A DNA stretch of 64,000 nucleotides from Atriophallophorus winterbourni (Eukaryota; Platyhelminthes; Trematoda; Plagiorchiida; Microphallidae): contig JACCGJ010013784.1 in NCBI GenBank assembly GCA_013407085.1, positions 1 to 64,000 of the forward strand, in the 5' to 3' direction. The position numbers and the translations under genes are program-made. Under the pieces are notes generated by a model, which saw nothing but the letters and a program-made list of their open reading frames with translations, did not search any database and had not been told where the DNA came from. Below, piece by piece: positions 1-12,359 of the stretch (its first letter is position 1; every line of letters starts with the position of its first letter).

Positions 1-960
1 TCGCTAATGGACGGTTTTTCGTCGGCATGCAAAGACTTTGGTCTAACAATCAGCATGAGCAAGACCAAAGTCCTTGGTCAAGGGACTGTATCGCCGCCAA
101 TCATCACTGTTGGAAACTGTCAGCTCGAACCAGTACATCATTTCACATATCTTGGTTCAACCATTGCGGACAACCTCTCGCTAGACACGGAGATTGATAA
201 GCGGATTGGCAGAGCAGCTGTCATTTTGTCCTGATTGAACTCTCGTGTTTGGGGTAACCGCAAGCTGACTGTAAAGACAAAGATGATGGTATACAGCGCG
301 TGCGTACTAAATGCTTTACTATACGGCAGTGAAACCTGGACCACCCACGCAAGACACGAACGGAAACTGAATGCTTTCCATCTACGAAGCGTCCTTTGAA
401 TCTTGAAAATATCGTGGATGGACATGTGACTAATGCTGGAGTGCTTTCAAAAGCTTGTCTACTGAGCATCGTCACCCTACTACGACACTGCCGTCCGCGG
501 TGTCTTGACTACATCTACAGAATGGAAAATGGTCGTATTCCGTAAGATATACTCTATGGTGAGTTGAATTCAAGAAGTCGACCCTTGAGCAGACCGCACG
601 TGTGATACAAAGACGCTTGCAAAAGAGATATGAAAGCTCTTGGTATTGACAACACGAGTTGGTGAAAAGTCGCTCTTGAACGCTCACTTTAACGGAATTG
701 TATAAATCGTCGTCTGCAAGCTAGCGAGCGGGCAAGTACAGCTCTTGGCTGCTAAACGCAGATCACGCCGCCGACCTGTAACTAACGCCGAACGACCGAG
801 TTCTGTATATTGTTGCGAGCGCTGCGGGAGAGATTGTTCCTCTCGAATCGAACTTTTTATTCATTCAAAAAGCTGCGGAAAATAAAACATATCATGCGAT
901 TCTGATGTACATCCATGGTCGACATCGACCGAAGGAGGCCAACAACAACAACAACAACGT
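1..960 (+). mobile_element. RTE-like non-LTR retrotransposon, 3' part, decayed
   Basis: The first 230 bases encode the segment just after the reverse transcriptase catalytic motif: a stretch reading FSSACKDFGLTISMSKTKVL followed by HFTYLGSTIADNLSLDTEID, which is typical of the endonuclease-reverse transcriptase of RTE-like elements (often annotated 'craniofacial development protein 2-like'). The similarity continues in shifted frames (LLYGSETWTTHARHERKLN near 315-375) through several stops. Near 808-885 there is a C-terminal zinc-finger-like CxxC...H...C segment (CERCGRDC ... HSKSC). The copy ends in a short AAC microsatellite tail (about 941-958), as expected for target-primed insertion. The catalytic part lies left of the window. 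It is a dead copy with in-frame stops and frameshifts. Confidence 0.85.
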
Positions 961-2015
961 AACACTGCAAGCTTCTGATTAGTGACCACTCCACAAAAAT
1001 TCGACCAATGTTTGAGTAATCACAATATCTTCACATACGAAAAACTGAATTTTTTAACTATTTGTTGTTATCAAGTGGAAAAATAAGCCGTTCTTCAATG
1101 AGTTTACAAAGAGAGAAGGCGGTTCAAAGTAACAATCGGTGGTCACCATCGATTGGATAGCCACAGAAGTGATCAAGTGATCAATCCACATACAGGATCC
1201 AAGTCAGTCCATCAATCCGTTTATTCTATTTTTATAGTTATTTGATTTAGAATCACTTTGCACAAATGCCTTTTTCTCTACCAACCTGATCAACAATGAA
1301 TCCCAAGCATAAATTTGCTTACAACTTTACTAATGCTTCAAGGTCGACTGATCCTAAGCTGATCATGATTACACATATTAAAAATCAATATTCTCATTGG
1401 GAAGCACCGATTCATGGGCTAAAATTCCTTGTAAATGCAACCCACGACCAATTTGTTTTATTCTTTACAAATCCGACGTGACCTAGAATTTATCATAGCG
1501 AAGTTCGCTCAGCTTCTTTGCAGTGATATGTTGACCTTGATCACGTGCGATTTTCAGCCAATCAGAATTCACCGTGACACTAGTATTGACGATGACTCTC
1601 ATGTAGTTATTTCTACTGAAATTTTCTTTTTCACATGGCCTTGAACATACTTATAATAAAATTAATTTATTATCTCTTTCAAAATAACCAAAAAACCTCT
1701 ATCACAATTTTTATTTTATCATAATTTTCCGGTTACCTGTCCTACGATCAATATTTATCCGCCATATTTTTTACCTCATTCAAATTGATCGATTATGGCT
1801 CAAGAGATTGATAATACCATTCATTAATCTTGCGTCGCGGTCTTACGGATGACACTGTTTCTGGACAAAATCATTATGATTTTCTCGAAAATCTGCAGAT
1901 TTGTTCAATTTAGGGAACGTGGCGTATACAGTTTTTGAGCTACTTTATAAAACCTTTCGGGTACTATGTAAAAACGCCTGCCACCAATATGAAAATTAAA
2001 TCTCTAATTGAAAAA
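961..2015. other. Unannotated, A+T-rich
   Basis: I see no recognisable gene or repeat. The short open frames at 1296-1644 have no domain similarity that I recognise and overlap each other. Confidence 0.4.
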
Positions 2016-2020
2016 TCTTC

Positions 2021-2530
2021 CTATATTTTCCTCTGATTGCTAAATAACCAACTTATTGTTATGACATTAGAAAACGGCTCGTAAATTAAAATTTTATATT
2101 CGTTCTTCCGCAATCGACCAGTCGATAAAAATTCACAAAAATTAAACACGAAAGAACCAATTAGGTACACTGTTTCTCTTTCTTTTCCATGATTATCTTT
2201 AAAATTTGACCGAATTATCATTGAAGCAAGAGCACTCTTAAAATGCGTTTTATATATTGAAAGAATAATCACATCTCGTACATAGCCGTTTCCGCGCCAG
2301 TTACTTACAAACAAACGAACGAATCTCATGGGAAGTTTTCCAAGCAACTCATGTGCATCGAATACTAAAATAATTGTAGGGACTTGAACTGAGTAAAGAG
2401 GGTTTCCTCGACCGTATTTTTCCAGTGTTTGCATAGTTTTATATGGTACACCTATGAATAGTCGCTCGTTAGGTATTTTGCATGAAATTTGTTTCGAGTT
2501 TACTCGTGAGGGTCTTCGGTGAAGCTTCAA
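2021..2530 (-). CDS. Unrecognised 169-codon open frame
   Basis: This is an uninterrupted frame of 169 codons on the minus strand, longer than most chance frames in this A+T-rich window. I do not recognise a domain, signal peptide or repeat. The start used is not an ATG with a clear context, and a splice-donor-like GTAAGT lies inside it. It could be a chance frame, part of an exon, or a fragment of an unknown element. No neighbouring frame supports it. Confidence 0.15.
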   Translation of the reverse strand: MKLHRRPSRVNSKQISCKIPNERLFIGVPYKTMQTLEKYGRGNPLYSVQVPTIILVFDAHELLGKLPMRFVRLFVSNWRGNGYVRDVIILSIYKTHFKSALASMIIRSNFKDNHGKERETVYLIGSFVFNFCEFLSTGRLRKNEYKILIYEPFSNVITISWLFSNQRKI

Positions 2531-2939
2531 TTTTCAAACGATTCATTTTATCGTCTGCATGACTCGGGACAATTGCTGTTCTTAAGAGTTGTCTTATTAT
2601 TATAAAAGTTATTATTTACAATGAATATGATTAAGTTAGTTACGAAATAACATGGGTCTTGATAACATTTCGTCCTGTTTGCAAGATTCCAGATTACATT
2701 GTATACGATTTTGACCTGCGTCAATTTAATATTACTATGAAATTACATCTTGAGTATATTTTTTTTGCTATACACATATTCAGTTTTCACTAGCACTCCA
2801 AATTACCAAAAATGATTTTTGATATCCTTTCGATGAGCGTTCACTAGTCGACAATAGAAAACATGTGTTTTCTAGTTCAAAATGGATGTTTCACAAGTTG
2901 ACACTGAATGTGTTCAATGTAAATTTGTATCATTGAGGT

Positions 2940-3560
2940 CTGCGTTATGTCGATTTGTAAAGAATTTGGGTTTACAAATCCATAGTCCATGATCAAGGGA
3001 CTGTCTCGCTTCCCATGAACAATTATAAAAATTGTCCGCTTTAGCCACATACCTTGGTTCCACCTTTGCGGATAACCTTTCGCTAGACACGGATATTTAT
3101 AAGTGGATTAGCAGTGCTGCTGTTATTTTGTCCCGATTGAACTCTCGGGACTGAGGCAACAGCCAGTTGACTCTAAAGGCAAACATGACGATCTACAGTG
3201 AGTGCGTAGTGAATACTTTACTGTGTGGCAACCAAGGCTGGATCATCTACGCAAGACACGAACGGAAGTTAAATGCATCCGTCGCATATTAAATATTTCC
3301 TGAATAGAGAGATTTACAAATGCAGAATATTTTAACTGCTTAACCGTACTCCGACTAAGCCTCCTATGCATGTTGAGTGATTTTATCGAAATACAAATGG
3401 TCGTATTCCAAAAGATATACTTTATGGATAGGTGAAATCAAGAAGTAGGCTACAAAGGCGTTTGCATAAGAGGTCAAAAAGCGCTTGACTTTGATACTGC
3501 TAGTTGGAAGCAACTTTCGCTTTGCTGCTCACTTTAGATGCACAAAGGAAGAGCGATATT
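2940..3560 (+). mobile_element. Second RTE-like retrotransposon remnant, heavily decayed
   Basis: The same domain as in the copy at the left edge is seen with many stops: TYLGSTFADNLSLDTDIYKW near 3048-3108, then AAVILSRLNSR, and YARHERKLNAS near 3250-3280. The end of the copy is unclear, and I see no AAC tail. The two copies are clearly related at the nucleotide level, for example around the 'cgctagacacgga' block, so they belong to one family. Confidence 0.75.
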
Positions 3561-3564
3561 ATTT

Positions 3565-6500
3565 CGCAGAGCTAATGCGGTGTTCCCACTGAGAATGGTG
3601 CTTGGTTGACTAGTTTAATTTTCTCGGTACCTTATCTATGACGTCGTGATCATGATAGTTTTACTTTCAGTTCAAAATCATCATTAACCTGGCGGAATTC
3701 AGCAGCAAAACACATTACTGCTGATTGATCTGAACGGTTTCCATTTCTAAATCAGACAAATACGCTTCATAATTTGAATCGAGAAAATATTGCTAATTTT
3801 ACTCCAAACATGAAAATTTTAGCTTGTGAACTGAATCCAGCTAGAAAATTGGGTGTCGTTTATTCGTTTACAAAATTGACTACACAAAATGTCGTCAAAA
3901 GTACTTTTGTGGTGTGGAAGCAATTAGCGAGATTTCAGCTTCAAGAGGATTTCATTTTGGCTTGTCATCAGTCAAACAGAAACCTAATCTTAGACATTCA
4001 GATGCACAAACTTGACAGCATATTCAAATAGTCCGCTATTTTTCAGCCTTTGTGTAATCTGATTTGCCACTAAGACGGAACCAATGGCTGTCATTTTCAA
4101 ACTGGATACGTAACCTTGACAACTGTTGAAAAATGTGCTGATGTGGTCCAAATGTGAATCGTTGTGAAGAGACGATTGAAGTGGGAATCAGAACTTGTGT
4201 GATCTGTATCTGTGATCTATATACGGAGTGTAATAGCGTGGCTAGATCAGTTGGCAGTGTCTCACCTGTGCGAAAGATGATTAAAGGTTGCACAACATTT
4301 GATGAAAGCCAAGGAATTGCTTTTCGGTATTTCTCATCAATAGAACTAAATCTGATCAATATCAATCAATAAACAAAAATCAATGTCACGTGTCGTTAGT
4401 TGAAATTTGTGGTCGATATGGGTATTGGCCAAGGTCGTTTTGGGAGGTTTGAGATAAATATTTTTATTGCAATCGCAACATGTTCCAGTCAACTCTTCCA
4501 GGCACGTTATGAGGAACCGTGTAAACGACTGAGAGCGCATTTTCAGGTTTTACTCGGTGATCGTTGAAAAATAAGATGAGTTAGAATCTAACTATTTACT
4601 TGCTTAGGTCATCCCTTGTTAAAGGAATAAGGAATATGTTCAGACATTCGCCGTACCTGCATCCGTGTCGTACGGCCAATGTATCCTGTAGATGAATTGA
4701 TGAATGCACATTGACGTTCCCTGGCGTGGTGGTTGGTCTTTAAGCTGCTGTATGATAATTGGCTTGTTGGTGAAGGTTATTCTAACGTTTACAGAAGTGG
4801 GAGTGTTGTGAACTATTGATTCGGGATTACATCTCGAAAAGTAACTAGAGTTGTCGTGTTTTATGAACCAGCTTGAATAATTGTGCCAAAATCTGGCCTA
4901 AAATGATGAAAACAAATTCGAAATTGAAGATTTACAATTGAATGTGGTGTCCATCTATGGTAGCTCCATTTGGACATACAATTCCACTCACTATTTTTTT
5001 GGAAGATTTAGATCAGTTCACATGAATTGTTAAATAAATTTTGCTCCATCTCCATGTACAATTGAAGCTACATCACATTATCGATCGTCAGTCTTAGCTT
5101 ACTCAGCCTATAATGAATTATGCATCACAAAAACATCAAAACACGATATGATTCATCATCGACTACTCACAACTACCCGACCTATATAGCCGAGCACGAG
5201 AAATGCACCAACGACGTTTGTGTCGATGTGTGCTTGTAGCATTGTGTTGGCCTGTGTTATCTGTAAAAACTGGATATGCAAATTTTTCTTGTGGTTCAAA
5301 CTGAAAGGCATAAGACGCGCAATTGTTTTATGTTGTGCAACGGCAATTCGGGTGTTCTCTCGGGGCAAGTAAGTTACTCACCGTTCTGTGATTTCAATGG
5401 AATAGAATAGCGCTCGAAAAAATGACAGAAACGAGGCTTTGGCTCACGTTCTTCAATGTGGTAAATCCATCGATTTCGAAGAAGCTTTACACTAGAAACA
5501 ATGTATTATTCCAGCATTTATTAGAACTGTTTATTATAAATGGAGATGTATCTTATGGAGATCAGACCTACTAATGAACATTATCAACGTTATGTAACTA
5601 TTATCGGAATCGTCTTGGTCAGCATGTTTATTAGGGATGCCCTGATATTTCAATTATCTTCGGTTAAATGGCCAATTCTACTCTAACTATAATATTCATA
5701 TGAGGTTACCTTTTAGTTCTGTCACAGTTGGTTCGTATCATTAGTGAAAATTAAGAACGAGCAACATTTCTACTATGAAATTTGCCAGGAATATTAGCAC
5801 TTTTGTTATCTTCAGCGCTTTTAGCATCGGTATTTTTATTTCATCACCACTGTCAGCGTTGGATACATTATCATCACCATTTGAATCGGTAAGATTAATA
5901 TAACAATCAATGTTCATGAAAGTCATCAAACACATGTTTATCAATGGTGTCTTTGTAAACGGTAACTTGATCAGCATAATCGTCACCACCATTGCGCTAC
6001 TGATTGCAGCAGCGAAACTTCATCAGCTAATGTAACATGTATTCTTACGAATATTTGCGGTCACACACCTATCTTTCTAGCATGAGAAGTGCTTTAGAAA
6101 GATAAGCAATATAGATAAGCAATATTTATTCATATTCGATTTGTTTTAATGAATTCCTACGTTTAAATTTACGACTGCCTATCCAGTTGGGTATCATTTC
6201 AAATTTTTCGATCGATCACATCAAATCAATTTAAACTCACCTTATGGTGGTTGCATTGTACAGATCAAATTACTGCATTCGAACTAATACTACGGATTAT
6301 AAAATTGGTTTTCGTTATGATCACCAATACACAAGTTTTACAATATCAGCAGAAATTTATGATCAAGTTAATTGTAAAATCACTGGGAGAGCAGCAAATT
6401 ATAAAGCAGTGTATGTTTCAAACTAGCAAGTAAACTGATGAAAACTCATTCACATTGAAACGTTTTGCAGCGTCTGTATATAAAGTGTGTTTTATTTGTA

Positions 6501-6915
6501 AAAGAAATATTGTCTAGCGAGATCAGCAAAAATTCATTCACTCTTATTCGATGCAGTGAGAACACGGAAAATCAGTATAATGTAAGAGGAACAATTCCCA
6601 TGATTTAGCCCAAAAAAGAACTAAGACTAGTATGACTTGGAACCAATCATGACATTATATGAAAATAGCAAATTGAAATGGCTCACAATGAGAGTGAGGT
6701 TATCGGGAATACGAATTAAAAGTCAATAAATCTGTGCACTTTATCTCCAATCCATCTAAGAGGTTGAATATTACTAAGAAATGTATGACAATTTATAATC
6801 CAATCAAATTCACCCAATGCATCTTGTTGCAACAGAAACGCTTCGAGTTTGTTGACCTGGTATGCGTAATCCTTATAATTTTACGGCTTCTCTGGACGTG
6901 AATCTATATAAGAAT
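3565..6915. other. Unannotated intergenic DNA
   Basis: No gene, RNA or recognisable transposon is seen. The open frames on both strands (for example 3774-4031 and 4036-4365) overlap and show no domain. Confidence 0.4.
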
Positions 6916-6920
6916 ACTCA

Positions 6921-7139
6921 TTTGAATGCACTCACACCACGACCGATTTCGTGCTGTTTTCGCTCATCAGGTAGGGACAGTAAGTTTAGGATCCGCATGC
7001 GCTTGAAACAGTGGAAAAATGGTTAATAAGTTACGTTTCTATGCTTATTTTGTATAAGGCTGTCGAGACCAACATGTTTAATTTTATGTGCCCAAATACC
7101 TGTAGATAGAGTACAGACCCATGATCATAAGCAAAAATT
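6921..7139 (-). repeat. HH-A hammerhead repeat unit (decayed)
   Basis: Read on the minus strand this is one unit of the HH-A repeat. The ribozyme remnant at 6937-6976 keeps CTGATGA, GAAA and helix I (CCCTAC with GTGGTG). Helix II is damaged, and helix III carries a T in place of C. Downstream blocks shared with other copies include the GATCC/GCATGCGCTTGAAACAGTGG segment. It lies head-to-head with the two + units that begin at 7141. Confidence 0.8.
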
Positions 7140-7140
7140 G

Positions 7141-7590
7141 CGTGCAGATCCTGATCCTACTGTTCCTGCGTGATGAGTGCAAACAGCACAAAACCAGTCG
7201 TGGAATTTGTGATGAAAATGCATGCAAATGAGCTTTTTTGTTCATGGTCTTGGGTTCGAACCCAGTCTACATGAGTAAGGGCTCATGTGATTGAACAGGT
7301 TGGTCGTACTAACCTTATCCAACAGTGTCATACAAGCGCAACTTGTTTATCGTTTTCCACTGTTTCAAGCGCATGTGGATCCTGATTCTACTGTCCCTGC
7401 ATGACGAGTGAAAACAGCACAAAACCGGTCGTAAGTGTGAGTGTAGGTGTCATGGACCTGTATGCAAATGAGCTATATTGACCGTGATCACGGGCTCAAC
7501 GCCATTAAACATGTGTTTGGACACGTGATTAAACAGGCTGGTCGTATAAACCTTATCCAACGTTGGCATACAAACTTACCTTGTATATTT
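7141..7590 (+). repeat. HH-A hammerhead repeat, tandem dimer
   Basis: Two head-to-tail units carry ribozyme remnants near 7165-7205 and 7395-7436, about 231 bp apart. Both have lost core bases: GAAA has become AAAA in both, and the CTGATGA box is mutated in both. The first unit keeps a perfect 14-base palindrome at 7251-7264 containing a Pol III B-box-like GGTTCGAACC. Both carry the octamer ATGCAAAT. The hairpin GGTTGGT / ACTAACC lies near 7302-7318. The tandem spacing gives the unit length of this subfamily. Confidence 0.85.
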
Positions 7591-7599
7591 GTCTACTAT

Positions 7600-9515
7600 T
7601 TGCTACAAATTCACTCCCCTTACTGTATGACATAATTAATACACCGGAATATGCTTTTTCATGATACCATGAAGGTCAAGTAATTTCCCGTAGAATTGTT
7701 GTTTCACCTATGTACAAAAACATAGATTGTAAGGAGAATGAAATATTTAATAGATACGGATCGGTGATTAAATGAATAAAGCAACATTCATATTCACACT
7801 GATCAGAATGTAGTTCCTGTGACTGACCCTTTGTGACAGCACTATTATTTTAACCCTTGGGAAAAGAAAAGTATTTTCAGTTTGCATATCCTCAGAAGTT
7901 AGAGTCAAGTGTTACCTCTTTTACTTGTATTGATTTTAAGTTTGGTTCCATCACCCATAACTCATGGATTAGTAAACATTTCAAGTTCCAGTGTGTGGCA
8001 GCTGCTCACAAGTATCGAAATCATTTCCACCTTTTTAATTTTTACGATAATTGCCAAACAAATACAATCAGAGACGAAACATTAGGCCTAACATTTTACA
8101 AAATCTCAGCCAGTAAACAAGCTGCTTCTTGTTCAATATGAACGCTGAAAACCAATTTCCATTGATTGTGCAATGTCGCTATTCAAACGTAATCAATAAT
8201 GACTTTCAAACCAAAATCGAACGAAATAACCTTCAGGGCTAAGTTTTTTAACCCTAGACACTGCTATGCTGTTCGCTGTCAGACGTGGCATTTGAAACAA
8301 TCAAGTTCGTAGTGAACTGCGCCTAAAAATAATTGGAACTCGGTTTAAGGAGGAATGTAGAAAAATGTTTCAGAACGGTTGGCTAGTCAGCGCGGCGTAT
8401 CTGAAAACAATGGCTGCATCCAAGAACTGTCAAGATAACAAGTGTCAGGTATAACGAAACATGGCAATACTGATTCCATAAAGGTTGAAAAGTCACGAAT
8501 TCGGAATGAAATGAATGTAAATTGGCGTGAAGGCAAAAAGAAACTTTTTTGTTGATTAACAAATGTAAAAAATTCAAAGAATATATACACACACATGAAA
8601 TTCATATTAATCGAACTTTGAGGTTTTGATCCAAGCGGCTTGAAAGATGAATAATATTAATAGCTACACTTTAGGTGTGAAAATTTTGTAGATTGTTTTT
8701 CAAATGTGACTGTGCTTAATGAGCAACACGGATAGTCTCCAGTAGACGGGAACCAATGCAGTGTTACTGCACACAGGTGTTGCTGTGAATTTATTTGGCA
8801 ATCATTCTGCGCAATGAAGAATTCTCGAGTGAGTAAAAGTTAAAACAACATTTTACTCGAGTGTGGTATTTGAAGAATAGTATATTGACTGCGGGTCGTG
8901 AGAGTGAAACCAACTATAATTAAGTGCTTCAGTCATTATGATGCCGCATGTATCTGTATTGAGGTTATTACTACGTCCCGTCGAAAGAATCTGAGTCGGC
9001 TAATACACTACGTGCACGCTTATAAAGGTTACACAATACAGACTATTTTCAATCTTCCTCATACAAAGACGCAAATATATTTCTGTGATATTGTCCGGTC
9101 AAGTGTTCAACTCCCAAGTATGTAGTAGAAAGAAAATGCATTTTAAACTTTTAACAGTTTTCACTCGTGGTAATTGAAGGACAGTAATGAAGGGACCACA
9201 GATACAGCTTAATCAAGTCAATCTTCATCCAAAGTTTTACATCCAAGCTTTTCGCCGTACGTATTCCGGTGGATCATTTATACACATTAGAAACAGTGTC
9301 TGTGGGAGTCCGTTCGTATCAACGATGTCATGATAAATTTTCACATTCGCCTTGTAGATTTCCGATGGTCGACGTCCTGCAGCTTTCGAATGAGTAAATG
9401 GTGTTTTTGACTACTCATCAGTGCGAAGTCCATGAAAATATTCAAAATTTGATCACGACGGTCCACAATTGACTCGATTTTCGCTCTTATTCGTGTTCAC
9501 CTGCATATCCTCCGC
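7600..9515. other. Unannotated intergenic DNA
   Basis: Nothing was recognised. The open frame at 7857-8141 (94 codons) has no domain that I can identify. Confidence 0.4.
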
Positions 9516-9519
9516 TTAG

Positions 9520-9592
9520 GGTGGGACTCGAGCTTACGACCATCACCATTGTAGCCCCACGCCCTAACGACCTGAGCTATTGTCCACCGTTT
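9520..9592 (-). repeat. tRNA-like sequence, probable SINE head or tRNA pseudogene
   Basis: On the minus strand an A-box-like TAGCTCAGGTCGTTAGGGCG (complement of about 9560-9579) is followed by a B-box-like GCTCGAGTCCC (complement of 9523-9533), at the spacing normal for a tRNA. The acceptor and T stems do not pair well, so it is not a working tRNA. It fits a tRNA-derived SINE head. I found no second copy in the window. Confidence 0.45.
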
Positions 9593-9778
9593 GACTGTTA
9601 AATTGCTCAACCAGTCGTGAGCTAGCCAGCAGCACCGTTGCGGTCACCAAACCGCTGTGATCTGAGTAATGGGTGATCAACGCGATCGGAATCTTTAGAT
9701 GAATTTCAGGTATACGCGCAACTTTCACAATTGAATGCTTGCTACCTCGTTGCATTCATCATTGTACGCGAGTATGTT

Positions 9779-9935
9779 GTTTAATCGGTTGATCGTATCA
9801 GTATAGTCCGACAGAGTCTCCAAACATCAAGCTTTGTCTACCATTTTTCAACTCATGCAACGCACAAAGATCTTGATCGTATCATTCCTACCAATTAGGG
9901 GCAAACATCACAAAACCAACCTTGAGGCTTGAATG
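9779..9935 (+). repeat. HH-A repeat, strongly decayed
   Basis: The order of blocks matches HH-A (GGTTGATCGTA, then a block like CTTTGTCTACCATTTTTC, then CTTGATCGTA, CCTACC and GCAAACATCACAAAACC). The CTGATGA box is lost. It is a dead copy. Confidence 0.5.
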
Positions 9936-9939
9936 GTTA

Positions 9940-12185
9940 AAACACATGTTAATATAAGACTTACCAGTCCGCAGTTCTGTGTTCTCAAACGTTTTGAATC
10001 ACATATTGCATATTTATTATTCGTAATGTTACAGAAAATGTTATATTCTTGCTCTCTCAAAATCCAATTGTGAAATGAATCGGAAAAGGAGTTATTACCC
10101 TCAATTCATTTTTCTTTTTGTTGTTACATTTCTTCCATCCATAACCATTATCGATTGTGACTCTCGTATACGTTGGATGTGTTGTACTTAGAATTAGCAC
10201 TTCAAATAGATCTCAGTTGCATTTGACGAAATTACTACCTGGTCACTATGAGTGATACGCGATTTTAATTTCATTAGTAATGGGCCTAATATGTTCCTCC
10301 TAATATGACGCATTCTCCACTAATCTTTATCGATCTCGAGATTAATCAACATAACCTAGTAGCGGTATCTAAGTATAATAATTTCCGATAAGTTTACCTC
10401 GACACTTTATTGACATTCTTTACTAACTCTCGTGATTATGTAAGCTCGTACACGTTTATCCTTGGCCAACTTTGCGTTGAGTCTACACCGATTACTCAAT
10501 ATATCCTGTGTGTATTGCATCTCTTCTGTTATATTATCCTCCTAACATTTTCCATTTTCCGCTTAACAAACTTTGAGATGATAGGCAGTAGTGTCGAGCT
10601 GATACCTCGCTCCAGTTTCAATTTTTACCGAAAGGTTCCACCCAATCAAGAATGAAATAATCGAATAACAATCTTTACCTATTGCTCGATCGAAATGTGC
10701 CATCTATATGGAAGATCATTCATTCTCAACATATCTCAATCAGAAGGTTGTTGTCCTGTTGGTAATATGTTTTGATATTATCCATGTACACCTTTCTTAA
10801 TATTAAATGTATGGATAAAAAATCCAAAACTTTTTTCGATTCTTTATTCAATATATTTAGTAGGCTTAGACATTTGTTTAAATTGAACAATGTCAACACA
10901 AGTTTATTGGCTATAAATTATCAATTACTTCAATCCTATTGGTCCGTGTATTCCAGGGCATATCTCATTCACATTATGAACAACTTCGGTAAATACCGCA
11001 ACATATTGAGCAAAGATTTCACATCTTCTCAACTCTTTGATTTTTATTTAATAAAGCTCGGACCTATGCTGGACCATTTGACCATTAAAAATGCTTGCAA
11101 AAAATTACCTCGAAGTTCGATACGGAAAAAATACCGAGAGTAATAAATGAATTACAAAATGAGCGACATTATTGTTTTTGTTGAAATGAAAGGAAACAAA
11201 ATTGTATTTCATTGCAAAACCTTTAAACAGTTAATAACTAGCTTTTACGAATTTAGGCTTTCAATGTGTAATAGATGTAAACGTATGTGCTTGAACACAT
11301 GTTACAACACATCTCCCTGTATTGACTCTCATTGCAAAGTATTCATTTTTAATCTACCGATGGCTTTGGTTAACTTTAATTAAACTCACCAACGTTCCGT
11401 AATCTCACTATAATTGTTTCCCAACAAATTTCGTCATCTGACTCTGGCATTTTTAAATTACTGTTTGTATCGATTTTTTCGTCGTGTTCGTATTGGAATG
11501 TGCATTTCTCATGCCGTATTGAACGCTTGAATACCAATGCAGCGTTTGCGGGGCGAAAATCAATAATTTGGAGAAACCGTCAGTAGCGATATTGTTACAT
11601 GAAGCGAGACGGTTAATTTTATGTTTCCCGAAATAAAATTGTTCAAAATTTAATCGAATTGATAATAGAAATGTTTTGAAATTGGTCATTGAGATTGTAA
11701 ATAAGTGGACTAACTGCGCTTATTTTTGTTTCTGAATCACTCTTGCGCATTTTCTGTGAAATAAGCTAGATTTTCTTTTAAATACTTCAAACGAGAATGT
11801 TGTCTAGGCTTATATGTTTCCGTTTTGTCAGCTTACTTTTGATTTGCAAATAAACGATACACAATATTACACATAATTTTGTTCGGGCATCTACAAACAC
11901 GCAGAGCTCGTAGAGCCCTTTCTTAGATCCGGGTTCTTTGACACTAGAGAGAAACGCTTATATGATTTTGTCCTTTGAACAAGATTTTAGGTATCACTAC
12001 TTATTTTTTGACAGCGATGTACCCTATGATCAGAATGATGATATTTCTAGCGTGGCAGGTACCAAGTATCTATTTGAGAGTGGAAGGGTTTTAAGATTTG
12101 AAGTGTATACAGAAAAAAATGCTTTAGAGATAACTACAGGTGTGCACAAATATACGAGGAGCTTGTACATCCAGTGTGCCGGATA
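9940..12185. other. Unannotated A+T-rich DNA with chance frames
   Basis: The open frames at 10410-10655, 10772-11143 and 11147-11383 are long for their surroundings but are A+T-driven and show no domain. I see nothing else. Confidence 0.35.
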
Positions 12186-12189
12186 GTAA

Positions 12190-12350
12190 ATACCGTCTAA
12201 AGAACAAGATTTATTTTGCGTGTAAAGATACGCGCGAATTCGCTGTTACCCTACTCAAGCTTGAGTCACCTGTAAGCTCCTCTGGTAAACAGTTCCACAA
12301 AAGCAGATGAATCACTTTTGTCCTACAACCTTTGCTTTCGAATTAATAGT
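12190..12350 (-). mobile_element. CR1-like reverse transcriptase C-terminal remnant
   Basis: On the minus strand the segment complementary to about 12245-12300 reads LWNCLPEELTGDSSLSRV. This resembles the conserved 'LWNSLP' C-terminal block of CR1-like reverse transcriptases. The flanks do not extend the match clearly. Confidence 0.4.
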
Positions 12351-12359
12351 ACCCATTAT

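Noticed and set aside
10772..11383. Two consecutive open frames (123 and 78 codons)
   Set aside because: The region is A+T-rich, with no domain, no splice-site support and no repeat copies.
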